Shown: positions 1 to 6,407, counted from the stretch's first letter. The stretch is 9,402 bases of DNA from JAJXWB01 sp047971685 (GCA_047971685.1 JBKDZW010000059.1:1-9402); one strand, 5' to 3'. A program made the numbers and translations. Notes: a model not told the origin generated them from the letters alone.

Positions 1-372
1 CACGCGGTCGCAATAAAGATCGAGCGTGGCGGCGTCGGGGGCAACCACGGGGCCGCGCAAATCCATGTCCATCCCGTCGATGACGGCGATGAAATCCTCG
101 CGCTTGAGGCCGTAATGGGCGACATGCGGCGCAAGAACGGCGGCCTCGCCCGCCGGGCCGCCGGCATAAAGCGCGTCAACGCCCGCACGCCAGCGCTGCA
201 TGGCGCCGGCGGGATCGTCCTGATGGGCGTCGCCGTCGGCAATATCGTCAACCGCGCGGCAGAAGGCGTAGACATCGTACATGGCCTGCCGTTTTTCGGA
301 CGGCAATATGCGCATGCCCGCATAAAACGACGAGCCCGCAGCTTTCGCCTGCTGGTCCTGCGCCGCGCTCAT
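1..372 (-). CDS. hpnD: Presqualene diphosphate synthase HpnD, 3' end missing
   Basis: This gene should encode the cytosolic enzyme that condenses two farnesyl diphosphates to presqualene diphosphate, the first step of the HpnD-HpnC-HpnE route to squalene for hopanoids. The first 124 residues are visible. The segment SSFYAGMRILPSEKR (14-28) followed by VYAFCRAVDDIAD (34-46) is the family's N-terminal helix and first aspartate-rich Mg/diphosphate motif (D42, D43, D46). YGLKREDFIAVIDGMDMD (87-104) is also typical of HpnD. The second aspartate-rich motif would lie beyond position 1. The ATG at 372 was chosen because it gives the usual family N-terminus and sits in an ATGA overlap with the small repeat ORF upstream. 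The likely Shine-Dalgarno, AGGCGGG, lies within the tandem array. Identification as HpnD rather than HpnC or a phytoene synthase rests on the AVDDIAD context and operon order. Confidence 0.93.
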   Translation of the reverse strand, partial: MSAAQDQQAKAAGSSFYAGMRILPSEKRQAMYDVYAFCRAVDDIADGDAHQDDPAGAMQRWRAGVDALYAGGPAGEAAVLAPHVAHYGLKREDFIAVIDGMDMDLRGPVVAPDAATLDLYCDRV

Positions 373-515
373 CGTCCATCCCGCCTGCGGCTCATCGCGT
401 CATCCCGCCTGCGGCTCATCGCGTCATCCCGCCTCCGGCTAATCGCGCCATCACGCCTCCGGCTCATAGCGCCATCCCGCCTCCGGTTCATCGCGTCATC
501 CCGCCTCCGGCTCAT
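369..515 (-). CDS. Possible 48-residue arginine-rich repeat ORF between hpnC and hpnD
   Basis: The 24-bp tandem array between hpnC and hpnD is open in only one frame on the coding strand. Read from the ATG at 515, it gives six 8-residue units of the form MSRRRDDA, with variants N for S, G for D and I for M, ending in RDGR and TGA. The start overlaps the hpnC stop as ATGA (515-512), and its own stop overlaps the hpnD start as ATGA (372-369). Both other frames hit a TGA in most units. No known domain is recognised. The peptide would be strongly basic and very repetitive. It may be only a translational relay that carries ribosomes from hpnC to hpnD, or an accident of repeat expansion; a functional peptide is the least supported reading. 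Confidence 0.3.
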   Translation of the reverse strand: MSRRRDDAMNRRRDGAMSRRRDGAISRRRDDAMSRRRDDAMSRRRDGR

Positions 516-524
516 CGGCTCTCC
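381..524. repeat. 24-bp tandem repeat, six copies, in the hpnC-hpnD junction
   Basis: Six units begin at 381, 405, 429, 453, 477 and 501 with an exact 24-bp period. Copies 1 and 2 (381-428) are identical. Copies 3-5 carry one to a few substitutions and no indels, and the last copy diverges at its end into the hpnC 3' coding sequence. On the hpn coding strand, copies 3-6 contain GGAGG followed closely by ATG, and most units contain the ATGAGC that also begins hpnD. The array is therefore a string of ribosome-site/start-codon cassettes. The identical leftmost copies suggest recent duplication at the hpnD-proximal end. Confidence 0.95.
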
Positions 525-1384
525 CCGCCTGCGCCCGACACGAAGGACAGGCCGCGCCGCAACAGCGCGCCGCCCGCCGCGCCGAACGCCACCATCGCAA
601 AACCGGCCCTGGAGGCATGGACTTTCTCGCTGAGCGGATCGCGCGTCAAAAGCCCGGCCGTCAGCCGCTCCGCGAGTTTGTGGATCGCCGCGACATTCAT
701 CGAAAGCCTGACATCGCGGATTTGTGCGGAAAAGCCGGCGCCTTCGTCCAGAAGTTCTTGTGTGCGCCGCGCGAGTTCGACAATGGTTGCGCGCAGGGGC
801 GGCGCAGATTGCGCCGCGCCCAGCATTTCGACATTCGCGCCGTGTTTCAGCATCGTGTCCTGCGGCAGATAAACCCGGTTCAGACCGCGAAAATCCTTGC
901 CGCAATCCTGCAAGTGATTGATGATCTGCAAAGCTGCGCACAATGCGTCGTTGGCTTTCCATGTGTCGCGGCTCTCGCCGTGCAGGTCGAGAACGTAACG
1001 CCCGACCGGCATGGCCGACAGCCGGCAATAATCCACGAGATCGTCGAAATCGCGATAGCGCGTCTTCGTCACGTCGAGCTTGAACGCCTCGATGAGATCG
1101 AGCGCATGGCGCGGCGGGAGCTTCCATTCCTCCAATACGCGCCGGAGCGGCGTGGCGATCGGATCGTCTGGCCCTTCGCCCGCAAGCGCGCGCGCAAGTC
1201 CCTCGAGCAACGCGAGCTTGCGTTCGGGCGCAAGCGTCGCATGGTCGGCCACATCGTCGGCGGCGCGCACGAAATGATAGAAGGCAAGCACGGGCGCGCG
1301 ATAGCGCGGCGCCAGCAGGGCTGCGACCGGAAAATTCTCGTCGCCATGCGACTTGCCCGAGGATACGGCGGCGACCTCGTTCAT
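512..1384 (-). CDS. hpnC: Squalene synthase HpnC (hydroxysqualene synthase)
   Basis: The product is a 290-residue trans-isoprenyl diphosphate synthase-fold enzyme expected to convert presqualene diphosphate to hydroxysqualene for hopanoid synthesis. ENFPVAALLAPRYRAPVLAF (16-35) and FVRAADDVADHA (38-49) are typical of the HpnC N-terminus, with D43, D44 and D47 forming the first aspartate-rich motif. YCRLSAMPVGRYVL (119-132) and NHLQDCGKDFRGLNRVYLP (156-174) carry the second metal/diphosphate motif. The NHLQD form distinguishes HpnC from HpnD, which usually has an N-x-x-RD form here. An upstream in-frame ATG at 1438 exists, but 1384 is preferred: it is preceded by GGAGG at an 8-base spacing, overlaps the hpnB stop as ATGA, and gives the normal length. 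The stop lies in the first base of the downstream repeat-ORF overlap. Confidence 0.94.
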   Translation of the reverse strand: MNEVAAVSSGKSHGDENFPVAALLAPRYRAPVLAFYHFVRAADDVADHATLAPERKLALLEGLARALAGEGPDDPIATPLRRVLEEWKLPPRHALDLIEAFKLDVTKTRYRDFDDLVDYCRLSAMPVGRYVLDLHGESRDTWKANDALCAALQIINHLQDCGKDFRGLNRVYLPQDTMLKHGANVEMLGAAQSAPPLRATIVELARRTQELLDEGAGFSAQIRDVRLSMNVAAIHKLAERLTAGLLTRDPLSEKVHASRAGFAMVAFGAAGGALLRRGLSFVSGAGGESR

Positions 1385-2571
1385 TCCGGCGCCCTCCCCG
1401 ACAAGACGCTGCCGGCCGCCTGATAGCGACCTTTCCACGCCCCGCCCCGCCCGCGCATATGCGCCAGCGCGGATTCAATCGTAAAGGCCATGTAGAATGC
1501 GGCGACGACAGGCAGAAACAGGCCGCGCCATCCGCTCAGGCCATAGAAGCGCAGCATCGGCCGATAGGACAGAACCATCAGCATGTAGGCGGCAAGCGCC
1601 ATCATGCCGGCCGTCGCATCGCCATGGCCTGCAAGGACGGCGGGCGCAATGAAGGTCAAAAGCATGCCGAGCGTTGCGCCCAGAAGTTTGAGCGGCGAAT
1701 AGTCGAGTTCCGCATAGGCCGAGCGCGTCACCATGCGCCTTATGTCGGCAAGATGCGGATAAGGCCGCAAGCTTTTCACGCGCTCCGTCAGGCCCAGAAA
1801 GACAGGTCCGGTCTTTTTCATCGCAGCGCCCAGCGCGCAATCGTCGATCAAGGCGTCGCGGATGGCTTCCAGCCCGCCCGCCCGCGCAAGGGCCTCGCGC
1901 CGCACCAGCATGCAGCCGCCGGCGGCCGCCGCCATCTCCCGCCGGGGATCGTTCACCCAGGCGAAGGGATAGAGCATCTGGAAGAAATAGACGAAGGCGG
2001 GAACAAGCCAGCGTTCGGCCCTGCTGTCGCAGGCAAGTTTCGCCATCAGCGAAACCATCGTCAGGCCGCCCTGTTCGGCGCCGCCCACAAGGCGCGCCAG
2101 CGTATCGGGCGCATGCGCAATGTCGGCATCGGTGAAAAGAACGTAGCGCGGCGCTTTGTTTTGCGGGCGCGCGTCCACAAAGGCGAGGCCCGCCCGCATG
2201 GCGTTGATCTTGCCTGTCCAGCCGGACGGCGGATTCTCGGCGCGCACCACGCTCAGCCGATCCTCGGCGCCTGCTTGGCGGGCGGCGTTGCGGGCAAGAT
2301 CGCCCGTGCCGTCGCTGCTCTGGTCGTCGACCACGACGACATCGAACCGCACCGCGCTGTCCTGGGCAAGCAGGCTTGCAACGCAGCGCGCAATGGTCTG
2401 CGCCTCGTCGCGCGCCGGCACGATGGCGGTCACGCACAAGTCGCGTGCAACCTCGGGGGCGACCGGCGCAAGCATGTCGTCGTTTTCGCGCGCCTGCCAG
2501 AAATATCCACGCGAAAAAATCAGCGTCAGCCAGATCGCCAGGGTCAGGAATGCAAGGCCAGGGGCGATCAT
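1381..2571 (-). CDS. hpnB: Hopene-associated membrane glycosyltransferase HpnB
   Basis: This is a 396-residue family 2 glycosyltransferase of the HpnB type, conserved in hopanoid gene clusters; its exact acceptor is not settled from sequence. A hydrophobic N-terminal segment (about 5-20) anchors it in the inner membrane. The cytosolic GT-A domain begins at VTAIVPARDEA (47-57), continues with VVVDDQSSDGTG (79-90), and has the nucleotide-sugar/metal DAD at 148-150, followed by GGCMLVRREAL (218-228) and a candidate acidic IDD at 242-244. Three more membrane segments lie near 300-316, 322-338 and 350-368. RGGAWKGR near the C-terminus is characteristic of HpnB. The start at 2571 places the membrane anchor at the N-terminus as in relatives. 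The frame stays open upstream to 2901, but that stretch looks like non-coding leader. The Shine-Dalgarno is weak. Its last codons contain the hpnC ribosome site. Confidence 0.93.
   Translation of the reverse strand: MIAPGLAFLTLAIWLTLIFSRGYFWQARENDDMLAPVAPEVARDLCVTAIVPARDEAQTIARCVASLLAQDSAVRFDVVVVDDQSSDGTGDLARNAARQAGAEDRLSVVRAENPPSGWTGKINAMRAGLAFVDARPQNKAPRYVLFTDADIAHAPDTLARLVGGAEQGGLTMVSLMAKLACDSRAERWLVPAFVYFFQMLYPFAWVNDPRREMAAAAGGCMLVRREALARAGGLEAIRDALIDDCALGAAMKKTGPVFLGLTERVKSLRPYPHLADIRRMVTRSAYAELDYSPLKLLGATLGMLLTFIAPAVLAGHGDATAGMMALAAYMLMVLSYRPMLRFYGLSGWRGLFLPVVAAFYMAFTIESALAHMRGRGGAWKGRYQAAGSVLSGRAPE
1393..1397 (-). promoter_or_regulatory. Ribosome binding site of hpnC inside hpnB
   Basis: GGAGG on the minus strand, within GGGGAGGG, lies 8 bases before the ATG at 1384 and inside the final codons of hpnB. 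It fixes the hpnC start and, with the ATGA overlap, implies translational coupling. Confidence 0.8.
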
Positions 2572-2842
2572 GCGGCATACCCGGCCCGGCCCCGCCAGGC
2601 GATGGCCACAACGGACGCTCCGGCGGGCGGGCGCGCGCCTGTCGCCGGAATACGCCCATCTGGCTTTGGGTGATCGCTCAGCGACACCTGCGCGTCCCCT
2701 TTTCATCCGTTTCGGCCGCAGCCCGAACCGGCCGCCTTGCGCCCGTGGGGATAGAAGATTTTTCGCCGCCAGCCAAATCCGGAACGTCGTCTGGCGCGCA
2801 TTTGGCGCGCGCATCTTCCCATCCAGATCGCTTCGCACTATC

Positions 2843-2853
2843 TTGTCGGACAA
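2843..2853. promoter_or_regulatory. Palindromic candidate operator TTGTC-G-GACAA
   Basis: Two 5-bp arms flank a single central base, about 80 bases before the reductase start in a divergent promoter region. The size and position suit a dimeric repressor of acyl-CoA metabolism (TetR- or GntR-like), but no regulator gene is in the window and a match this short can arise by chance. Confidence 0.25.
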
Positions 2854-2883
2854 TTCAGCGCGAGACTGCGCCGCCGCAAGGCG

Positions 2884-2911
2884 CAAATCCGCAAATTCCA
2901 AATCTGCAAAT
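2884..2911. repeat. Direct repeat of 13 bp in the reductase leader
   Basis: CAAATCCGCAAAT (2884-2896) and CAAATCTGCAAAT (2899-2911) match at 12 of 13 positions with a 15-bp period. This A/T-rich stretch lies immediately before the AGGAGG ribosome site and stands out from the GC-rich surroundings. It could be a repressor site, an unstructured ribosome-accessible leader, or a small local duplication. Confidence 0.6.
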
Positions 2912-2917
2912 GCAATC

Positions 2918-2923
2918 AGGAGG
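2918..2923 (+). promoter_or_regulatory. Ribosome binding site of the quinone oxidoreductase gene
   Basis: AGGAGG lies 7 bases before the ATG at 2931. It decides between this start and upstream in-frame starts, which would add about 185 residues of non-conserved, arginine- and proline-rich sequence. Confidence 0.85.
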
Positions 2924-2930
2924 AAACCGC

Positions 2931-3929
2931 ATGAAAGCCGTCATCAGCCGCGAGGTCGGCGGACCCGAGGCCTTGCGCCTGGAGCAATTGCCCGATCCTG
3001 CGGCCGGTCCCGGCCAGGTCGTCGTCGACGTCAAGGCCTGCGGCGTCAATTATCCCGACGCGCTCATCATCCGCGACATGTATCAGTTCAAGCCGCAGCG
3101 CCCGTTTGCGCCTGGCGGCGAAATTTCCGGCATTATCTCGGCCGTGGGGCCGAAGACGGAGGGGATAGCGGTTGGCGACCGGATTCTCGCCTCCTGCGGC
3201 TGGGGCGGCATGGCCGAAAAGGTCGTGGTCGACGCCGGCAGGACCGTCAAAATTCCCGAAATCATGCCCCATGACGAGGCCGCCGCCTTCCTGATGACCT
3301 ATGGCACCTCGCACCACGCCCTCAAGGACCGCGCCAGGCTCAAGGCGGGCGAGACCCTGCTGGTTCTGGGCGCGGCCGGCGGCGTCGGCATTGCGGCGGT
3401 CGAACTCGGCAAGGCGATGGGCGCGCGGGTGATTGCCGCCGTTTCTTCGCAGGAAAAGGCCGATTTCTGCAAAAAACACGGCGCGGACGAAGCGGTTGTC
3501 TATCCCTCCGGCCCCTTCGACAAGGCAGGCCAGAAGGCGCTCGCCGATCTCTTCAAGAAGGCCTGCGGCCCTAACGGCGCGGACGTGATCTACGATCCCG
3601 TCGGCGGCGATTACGCGGAAGCCTCCTTGCGCGCGATAGCCTGGGAAGGCCGCTTCCTGGTCGTCGGATTTCCCGCCGGCATCCCCAAACTTCCGCTCAA
3701 CCTCGCGCTTTTGAAGGGCTGCGACGTGCTCGGCATATTCTGGGGCGATTTCGTGCGCCGCTTCCCCAAGCGTCACCAGGAAAACGTCCGCGAACTGATG
3801 GACCTCTACGCCAAGGGCACGATCAAGCCCTATGTTTCCGAGCGTTTTCCGCTGGATAAAGCGGGCGCGGCCATCGAATGGCTGTCGAGCCGCAAGGCCA
3901 TGGGCAAGGTCGTGGTGACGATGGACTGA
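2931..3929 (+). CDS. NADPH:quinone oxidoreductase family (zinc-free MDR) protein
   Basis: This 332-residue cytosolic protein belongs to the medium-chain dehydrogenase/reductase superfamily, quinone-oxidoreductase branch. The N-terminal GroES-like domain contains ACGVNYPDALIIRD (36-49) and PFAPGGEISGII (58-69), the family's substrate-domain signature. The Rossmann domain has LLVLGAAGGVGIAAVELG (143-160), the nucleotide-binding AAxxGVG motif. The cysteine/histidine ligands of the zinc-dependent branch are absent, so a quinone or enone (enoyl) reductase role is more likely than an alcohol dehydrogenase role. Its true acceptor cannot be read from sequence. It lies 41 bases upstream of an acyl-CoA dehydrogenase gene on the same strand, which suggests a shared transcript and a job in reducing an unsaturated carbonyl or acyl intermediate, or in redox balance. 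Confidence 0.9.
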   Translation: MKAVISREVGGPEALRLEQLPDPAAGPGQVVVDVKACGVNYPDALIIRDMYQFKPQRPFAPGGEISGIISAVGPKTEGIAVGDRILASCGWGGMAEKVVVDAGRTVKIPEIMPHDEAAAFLMTYGTSHHALKDRARLKAGETLLVLGAAGGVGIAAVELGKAMGARVIAAVSSQEKADFCKKHGADEAVVYPSGPFDKAGQKALADLFKKACGPNGADVIYDPVGGDYAEASLRAIAWEGRFLVVGFPAGIPKLPLNLALLKGCDVLGIFWGDFVRRFPKRHQENVRELMDLYAKGTIKPYVSERFPLDKAGAAIEWLSSRKAMGKVVVTMD

Positions 3930-3970
3930 GCCCATTGCGCCGCATGCCTGAAAATCGAGGAGTTTGACCG

Positions 3971-5149
3971 ATGACCGATCTCGAACAATTCCGGCGCGAG
4001 ACGCGCGCCTGGCTCGAAGCCAATTGCCCGCCGGAAATGCGCACGCCGCCCGAGGACGACGAGGACCGCTGCTGGGGCGGGCGCAACTGGAAATTCAAGA
4101 ACGAAGCGCAGAAGCAATGGCTCGAGCGCATGGTGGCGCGCGGCTGGACCGTGCCGGACTGGCCCAAGGAATATGGCGGCGGCGGCCTCTCCAAGGACGA
4201 AGTCAAGATTTTGCGCGAGGAAATGCGCGCGCTCGAATGCCGGTCGCCGCTCGACAGTTTCGGCATATGGATGCTTGGCCCCGCGCTGCTGAAATACGGC
4301 AACGAGGCGCAGAAAAAGGAACATTTGCCAAAAATCGCGCGCGGCGAAATCCGCTGGTGCCAGGGCTATTCGGAGCCGGGCGCGGGCTCCGATCTCGCCT
4401 CGCTGCAAACCAAGGCCGAAGACAAGGGCGACCATTATCTCATCAACGGCCAGAAGATCTGGACGAGCTACGCCAATTACGCCGACTGGATTTTCTGCCT
4501 CGTGCGCACCGATCCCAAGGCGAAAAAGCATGAAGGCATTTCCTTCCTGCTGTTCGACATGACGACGCCCGGCGTCGAGACCCGCCCGATTCTGCTGATC
4601 TCCGGCAAGTCGCCGTTCTGCGAAACCTTCTTCACCGATGTGAAGGCGAAAAAGGAAAATCTGGTCGGCACGCTCAATCGCGGCTGGGACGTCGCCAAAT
4701 ATCTCCTCACCCACGAGCGCGACATGATCGGCGCCATGGGGCTTGGCGGCGGGCGCCCGCTCGGCCAGCTCGCCGCGCAATCCGTCGGCGTCGAGAATGG
4801 AACGCTGGCCGATCCGCTGTTGCGCGCCGACATCGCCGAATTCGACGTGGACGCCTTTGCCTTCGCGATCGCGATGGAGCGCGCCGGCGACATGATGAAG
4901 GCCAAACAGGCCCACCCCGCCTATTCCTCCTTCCTCAAATATTACGGCACGGAACTCAACAAGCGCCGCAACGAACTCGTCATGTCCTCGCTCGGCTCCG
5001 ATGGCCTGGAATGGGAGAGCGAACGCTCAAGCGAAGGCGAGGCGCCGCGCGCCTGGCTGCGCACCAAGGCCAATTCGATCGAGGGCGGCACCAGCGAGGT
5101 GCAGCTCAACATCATCTCCAAGCGCATTCTCGAATTGCCGGGCGCGTGA
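3971..5149 (+). CDS. Acyl-CoA dehydrogenase, larger subunit of a probable heteromeric pair
   Basis: This 392-residue FAD enzyme is expected to form a 2,3-double bond in an acyl-CoA. The middle domain has YSEPGAGSDLASLQTK (133-148), the classic FAD/substrate signature of the family. IWTSYANYADWIFCLVRTD (163-181) continues the beta domain. Both known positions for the catalytic base are filled: E249 in THERDMIGAMG (isovaleryl-type position) and E371 in SIEGGTSEVQ (MCAD-type position). The usual RxQF...FQ motif of the C-terminal domain is degraded (DIAEFDVDAFAF, 287-298), and the Q-x-HGGIG motif is replaced by MSSLGSDGL (338-346). These missing parts are present in the next gene product. GAGGAG at 3957-3962 supports the start. 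The architecture resembles heteromeric dehydrogenases such as PimC/PimD or mycobacterial ChsE4/ChsE5; the substrate is unknown. Confidence 0.9.
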   Translation: MTDLEQFRRETRAWLEANCPPEMRTPPEDDEDRCWGGRNWKFKNEAQKQWLERMVARGWTVPDWPKEYGGGGLSKDEVKILREEMRALECRSPLDSFGIWMLGPALLKYGNEAQKKEHLPKIARGEIRWCQGYSEPGAGSDLASLQTKAEDKGDHYLINGQKIWTSYANYADWIFCLVRTDPKAKKHEGISFLLFDMTTPGVETRPILLISGKSPFCETFFTDVKAKKENLVGTLNRGWDVAKYLLTHERDMIGAMGLGGGRPLGQLAAQSVGVENGTLADPLLRADIAEFDVDAFAFAIAMERAGDMMKAKQAHPAYSSFLKYYGTELNKRRNELVMSSLGSDGLEWESERSSEGEAPRAWLRTKANSIEGGTSEVQLNIISKRILELPGA

Positions 5150-5166
5150 ACCCATCAATGCGCGCC

Positions 5167-5228
5167 GTCATTGCAAGGAGCCGGGCGCTAAGCAATCCAT
5201 CCCCGGGGGATTGCCGCGTAGCGCTTGC
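5167..5228. repeat. Hairpin-forming interspersed repeat between the two dehydrogenase genes
   Basis: The 121-base gap between the dehydrogenase genes contains an imperfect inverted repeat. GTCATTGCAAGGAG (5167-5180) leads into GCAATCC (5192-5198), answered by GGATTGC (5208-5214) and GCGCTTGC (5221-5228). The arms share the GCAAG, GCGCTA and GCAATCC blocks with bulges. This resembles a widespread bacterial repeat of the form GTCATTGCGAGGAG...GAAGCAATCC, recognised from general knowledge and not from a search. No protein is encoded and no T-run follows, so it is not an obvious terminator. Confidence 0.65.
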
Positions 5229-5270
5229 TTCTTCGACTGACCGCCTCTGACGATTACAGGATCCGATCAA

Positions 5271-6407
5271 ATGGCTCTCGTCCTCACCGAAGAACAATCC
5301 ATGCTCGCCGACACCGCGCGCGGGCTCATCGCCGACCGCGCGCCCGTCGCCCATATGCGCAAATTGCGCGACGACCGCGACGCCAACGGTTTTTCACGCG
5401 AAATCTGGAAGGAATTCGCAGAAATGGGCTTTGCCGGCATTCTCGCGCCGGAAGAAAACGGCGGCACGGGCCTTGGCCATGTCGAAGCCGGCATTGTCAT
5501 GGAGGAGATCGGCCGCAATCTCATGCCCTCGCCGTTTTTGGCGACATCCGTGCTCGGCGCAACGGCGCTGAAACGCGCAGGCGGTTCTCGTGCCGCCGAT
5601 CTTCTGGCGAAATTGTCCGCCGGCGACCTGCTCATGGCGGCGGCGCTGGACGAAAAACCCAAGCACACGCCGGCCCATATCGAAACCACAGCCAGGCGCT
5701 CCGGCAACGGCTTCACGCTGTCGGGCGCAAAAACCTTCGTCGTCGACGGCCATGTCGCCGATCTCCTGATCGTGACCGCGCGCACGGCAGGCAATGTCGA
5801 CGACAAGGACGGCGTGACCCTGCTTCTCGTCGATCCCAAGGCCAAGGGCGTTTCGATCGAACGCACGATCATGGTCGATGCGCATAATGCTGCGCGCATA
5901 AATTTCGACAATGTCGCAATCGACGCCGACGCCGTGCTCGGCGAGGTCGACGCCGGCGCGCCGCTCGTCGAAGCCATTCTCGATGCAGGACGCGCCTGCG
6001 CGGCAGCCGAACTGGTCGGCGTCGGCGAAGAAGCCTTCGGCCGCACCATGGCCTATCTCAGGGAGCGCAAACAATTCAGCAGGACGATCGGCGAATTCCA
6101 GGGCCTCCAGCACCGCGCCTCCCATCTCTATTGCGAACTCGAAGTCACACGCGCCGCCGTGCTGAAAGCCTTGCAGATGCTCGATGCCGACCCGCAAAAG
6201 GCGCGCGCGCACGTCGCCGTCGCCAAGGCGCGCGCCTGCGCGTCGGCCAATCTTGCCGTGCAGGAGGCCGTACAGATGCACGGCGGCATCGGCATGACCG
6301 ACGCCGTCGACATCGGCCTGTTCATGAAGCGCGCGCGCGCCGCCCAGGAGTTCTTCGGCGACGCCCGCTTCCACGCCAATCGTGTCGCAAAGATCAGGGG
6401 CTATTGA
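5271..6407 (+). CDS. Acyl-CoA dehydrogenase, smaller subunit lacking a catalytic glutamate
   Basis: This 378-residue product has the acyl-CoA dehydrogenase fold but complements the upstream protein instead of repeating it. Its C-terminal domain retains RERKQFSRTIGEFQGLQ (264-280), which contacts the FAD diphosphate in relatives, and VQMHGGIGMTDAVDIG (334-349), which contacts the flavin across the dimer. Its middle domain lacks the EPGAGSD signature; in that place is LMAAALDEKPKHTP (121-134). Neither catalytic-base position holds glutamate: DAGRACAAAELVG (238-250) has none in the expected place, and the C-terminus ends at AKIRGY with no EGTSE-like motif. It therefore probably serves as the structural, FAD-completing subunit of a heterotetramer with the upstream protein. 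AGGA at 5258-5261 lies 9 bases before the ATG. A self-sufficient enzyme seems unlikely. Confidence 0.9.
   Translation: MALVLTEEQSMLADTARGLIADRAPVAHMRKLRDDRDANGFSREIWKEFAEMGFAGILAPEENGGTGLGHVEAGIVMEEIGRNLMPSPFLATSVLGATALKRAGGSRAADLLAKLSAGDLLMAAALDEKPKHTPAHIETTARRSGNGFTLSGAKTFVVDGHVADLLIVTARTAGNVDDKDGVTLLLVDPKAKGVSIERTIMVDAHNAARINFDNVAIDADAVLGEVDAGAPLVEAILDAGRACAAAELVGVGEEAFGRTMAYLRERKQFSRTIGEFQGLQHRASHLYCELEVTRAAVLKALQMLDADPQKARAHVAVAKARACASANLAVQEAVQMHGGIGMTDAVDIGLFMKRARAAQEFFGDARFHANRVAKIRGY

Larger units (their letters stand above)
2572..2930. promoter_or_regulatory. Divergent intergenic region between hpnB and the reductase gene
   Basis: These 359 bases separate the leftward hpn operon from the rightward reductase/dehydrogenase genes and must hold promoters for both, unless one is read from elsewhere. 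No confident -35/-10 pair is visible on either strand. Notable sites are a perfect palindrome TTGTCGGACAA (2843-2853), a near-palindrome around GTGATCGCTCAGCGACAC (2670-2687), and a 13-bp direct repeat at 2884-2896 and 2899-2911. Open frames cross the region on both strands, but none has recognisable protein content. Confidence 0.55.

Noticed and set aside
381..524. 24-bp array considered as a CRISPR array
   Set aside because: The units are directly adjacent with no unique spacers, and no cas genes are nearby.
115..633. Plus-strand 172-codon ORF with SRLRLIA repeats
   Set aside because: It is antisense to hpnD, the tandem array and the hpnC end. The repeats are only the reverse reading of the 24-bp array, and no domain is recognisable.
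617..1423. Plus-strand 268-codon ORF opposite hpnC
   Set aside because: It is an antisense shadow caused by high GC content; hpnC on the other strand has clear catalytic motifs.
369..1478. Minus-strand 369-codon ORF overlapping hpnC
   Set aside because: Upstream of 515 it is an out-of-frame shadow of hpnC, very rich in arginine and alanine. Only its last 48 codons, the repeat part, are kept as a possible ORF.
1459..2673. Plus-strand 404-codon ORF opposite hpnB
   Set aside because: It is an antisense shadow of hpnB, rich in histidine, arginine and alanine, with no domain.
2376..2930. Upstream in-frame extension of the quinone oxidoreductase gene
   Set aside because: The added residues run antisense to hpnB and through the promoter region, look non-conserved, and AGGAGG sits exactly before the ATG at 2931.
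2916..3935. Minus-strand 339-codon ORF opposite the reductase
   Set aside because: It is an antisense shadow; the plus strand encodes a full MDR protein with the nucleotide-binding motif.
3830..4915. Minus-strand 361-codon ORF opposite the first dehydrogenase
   Set aside because: It is an antisense shadow of a gene with the family FAD signature.
5167..5228. Inter-dehydrogenase hairpin considered as an intrinsic terminator
   Set aside because: No T-run follows, and the genes either side probably encode partner subunits that need co-expression.
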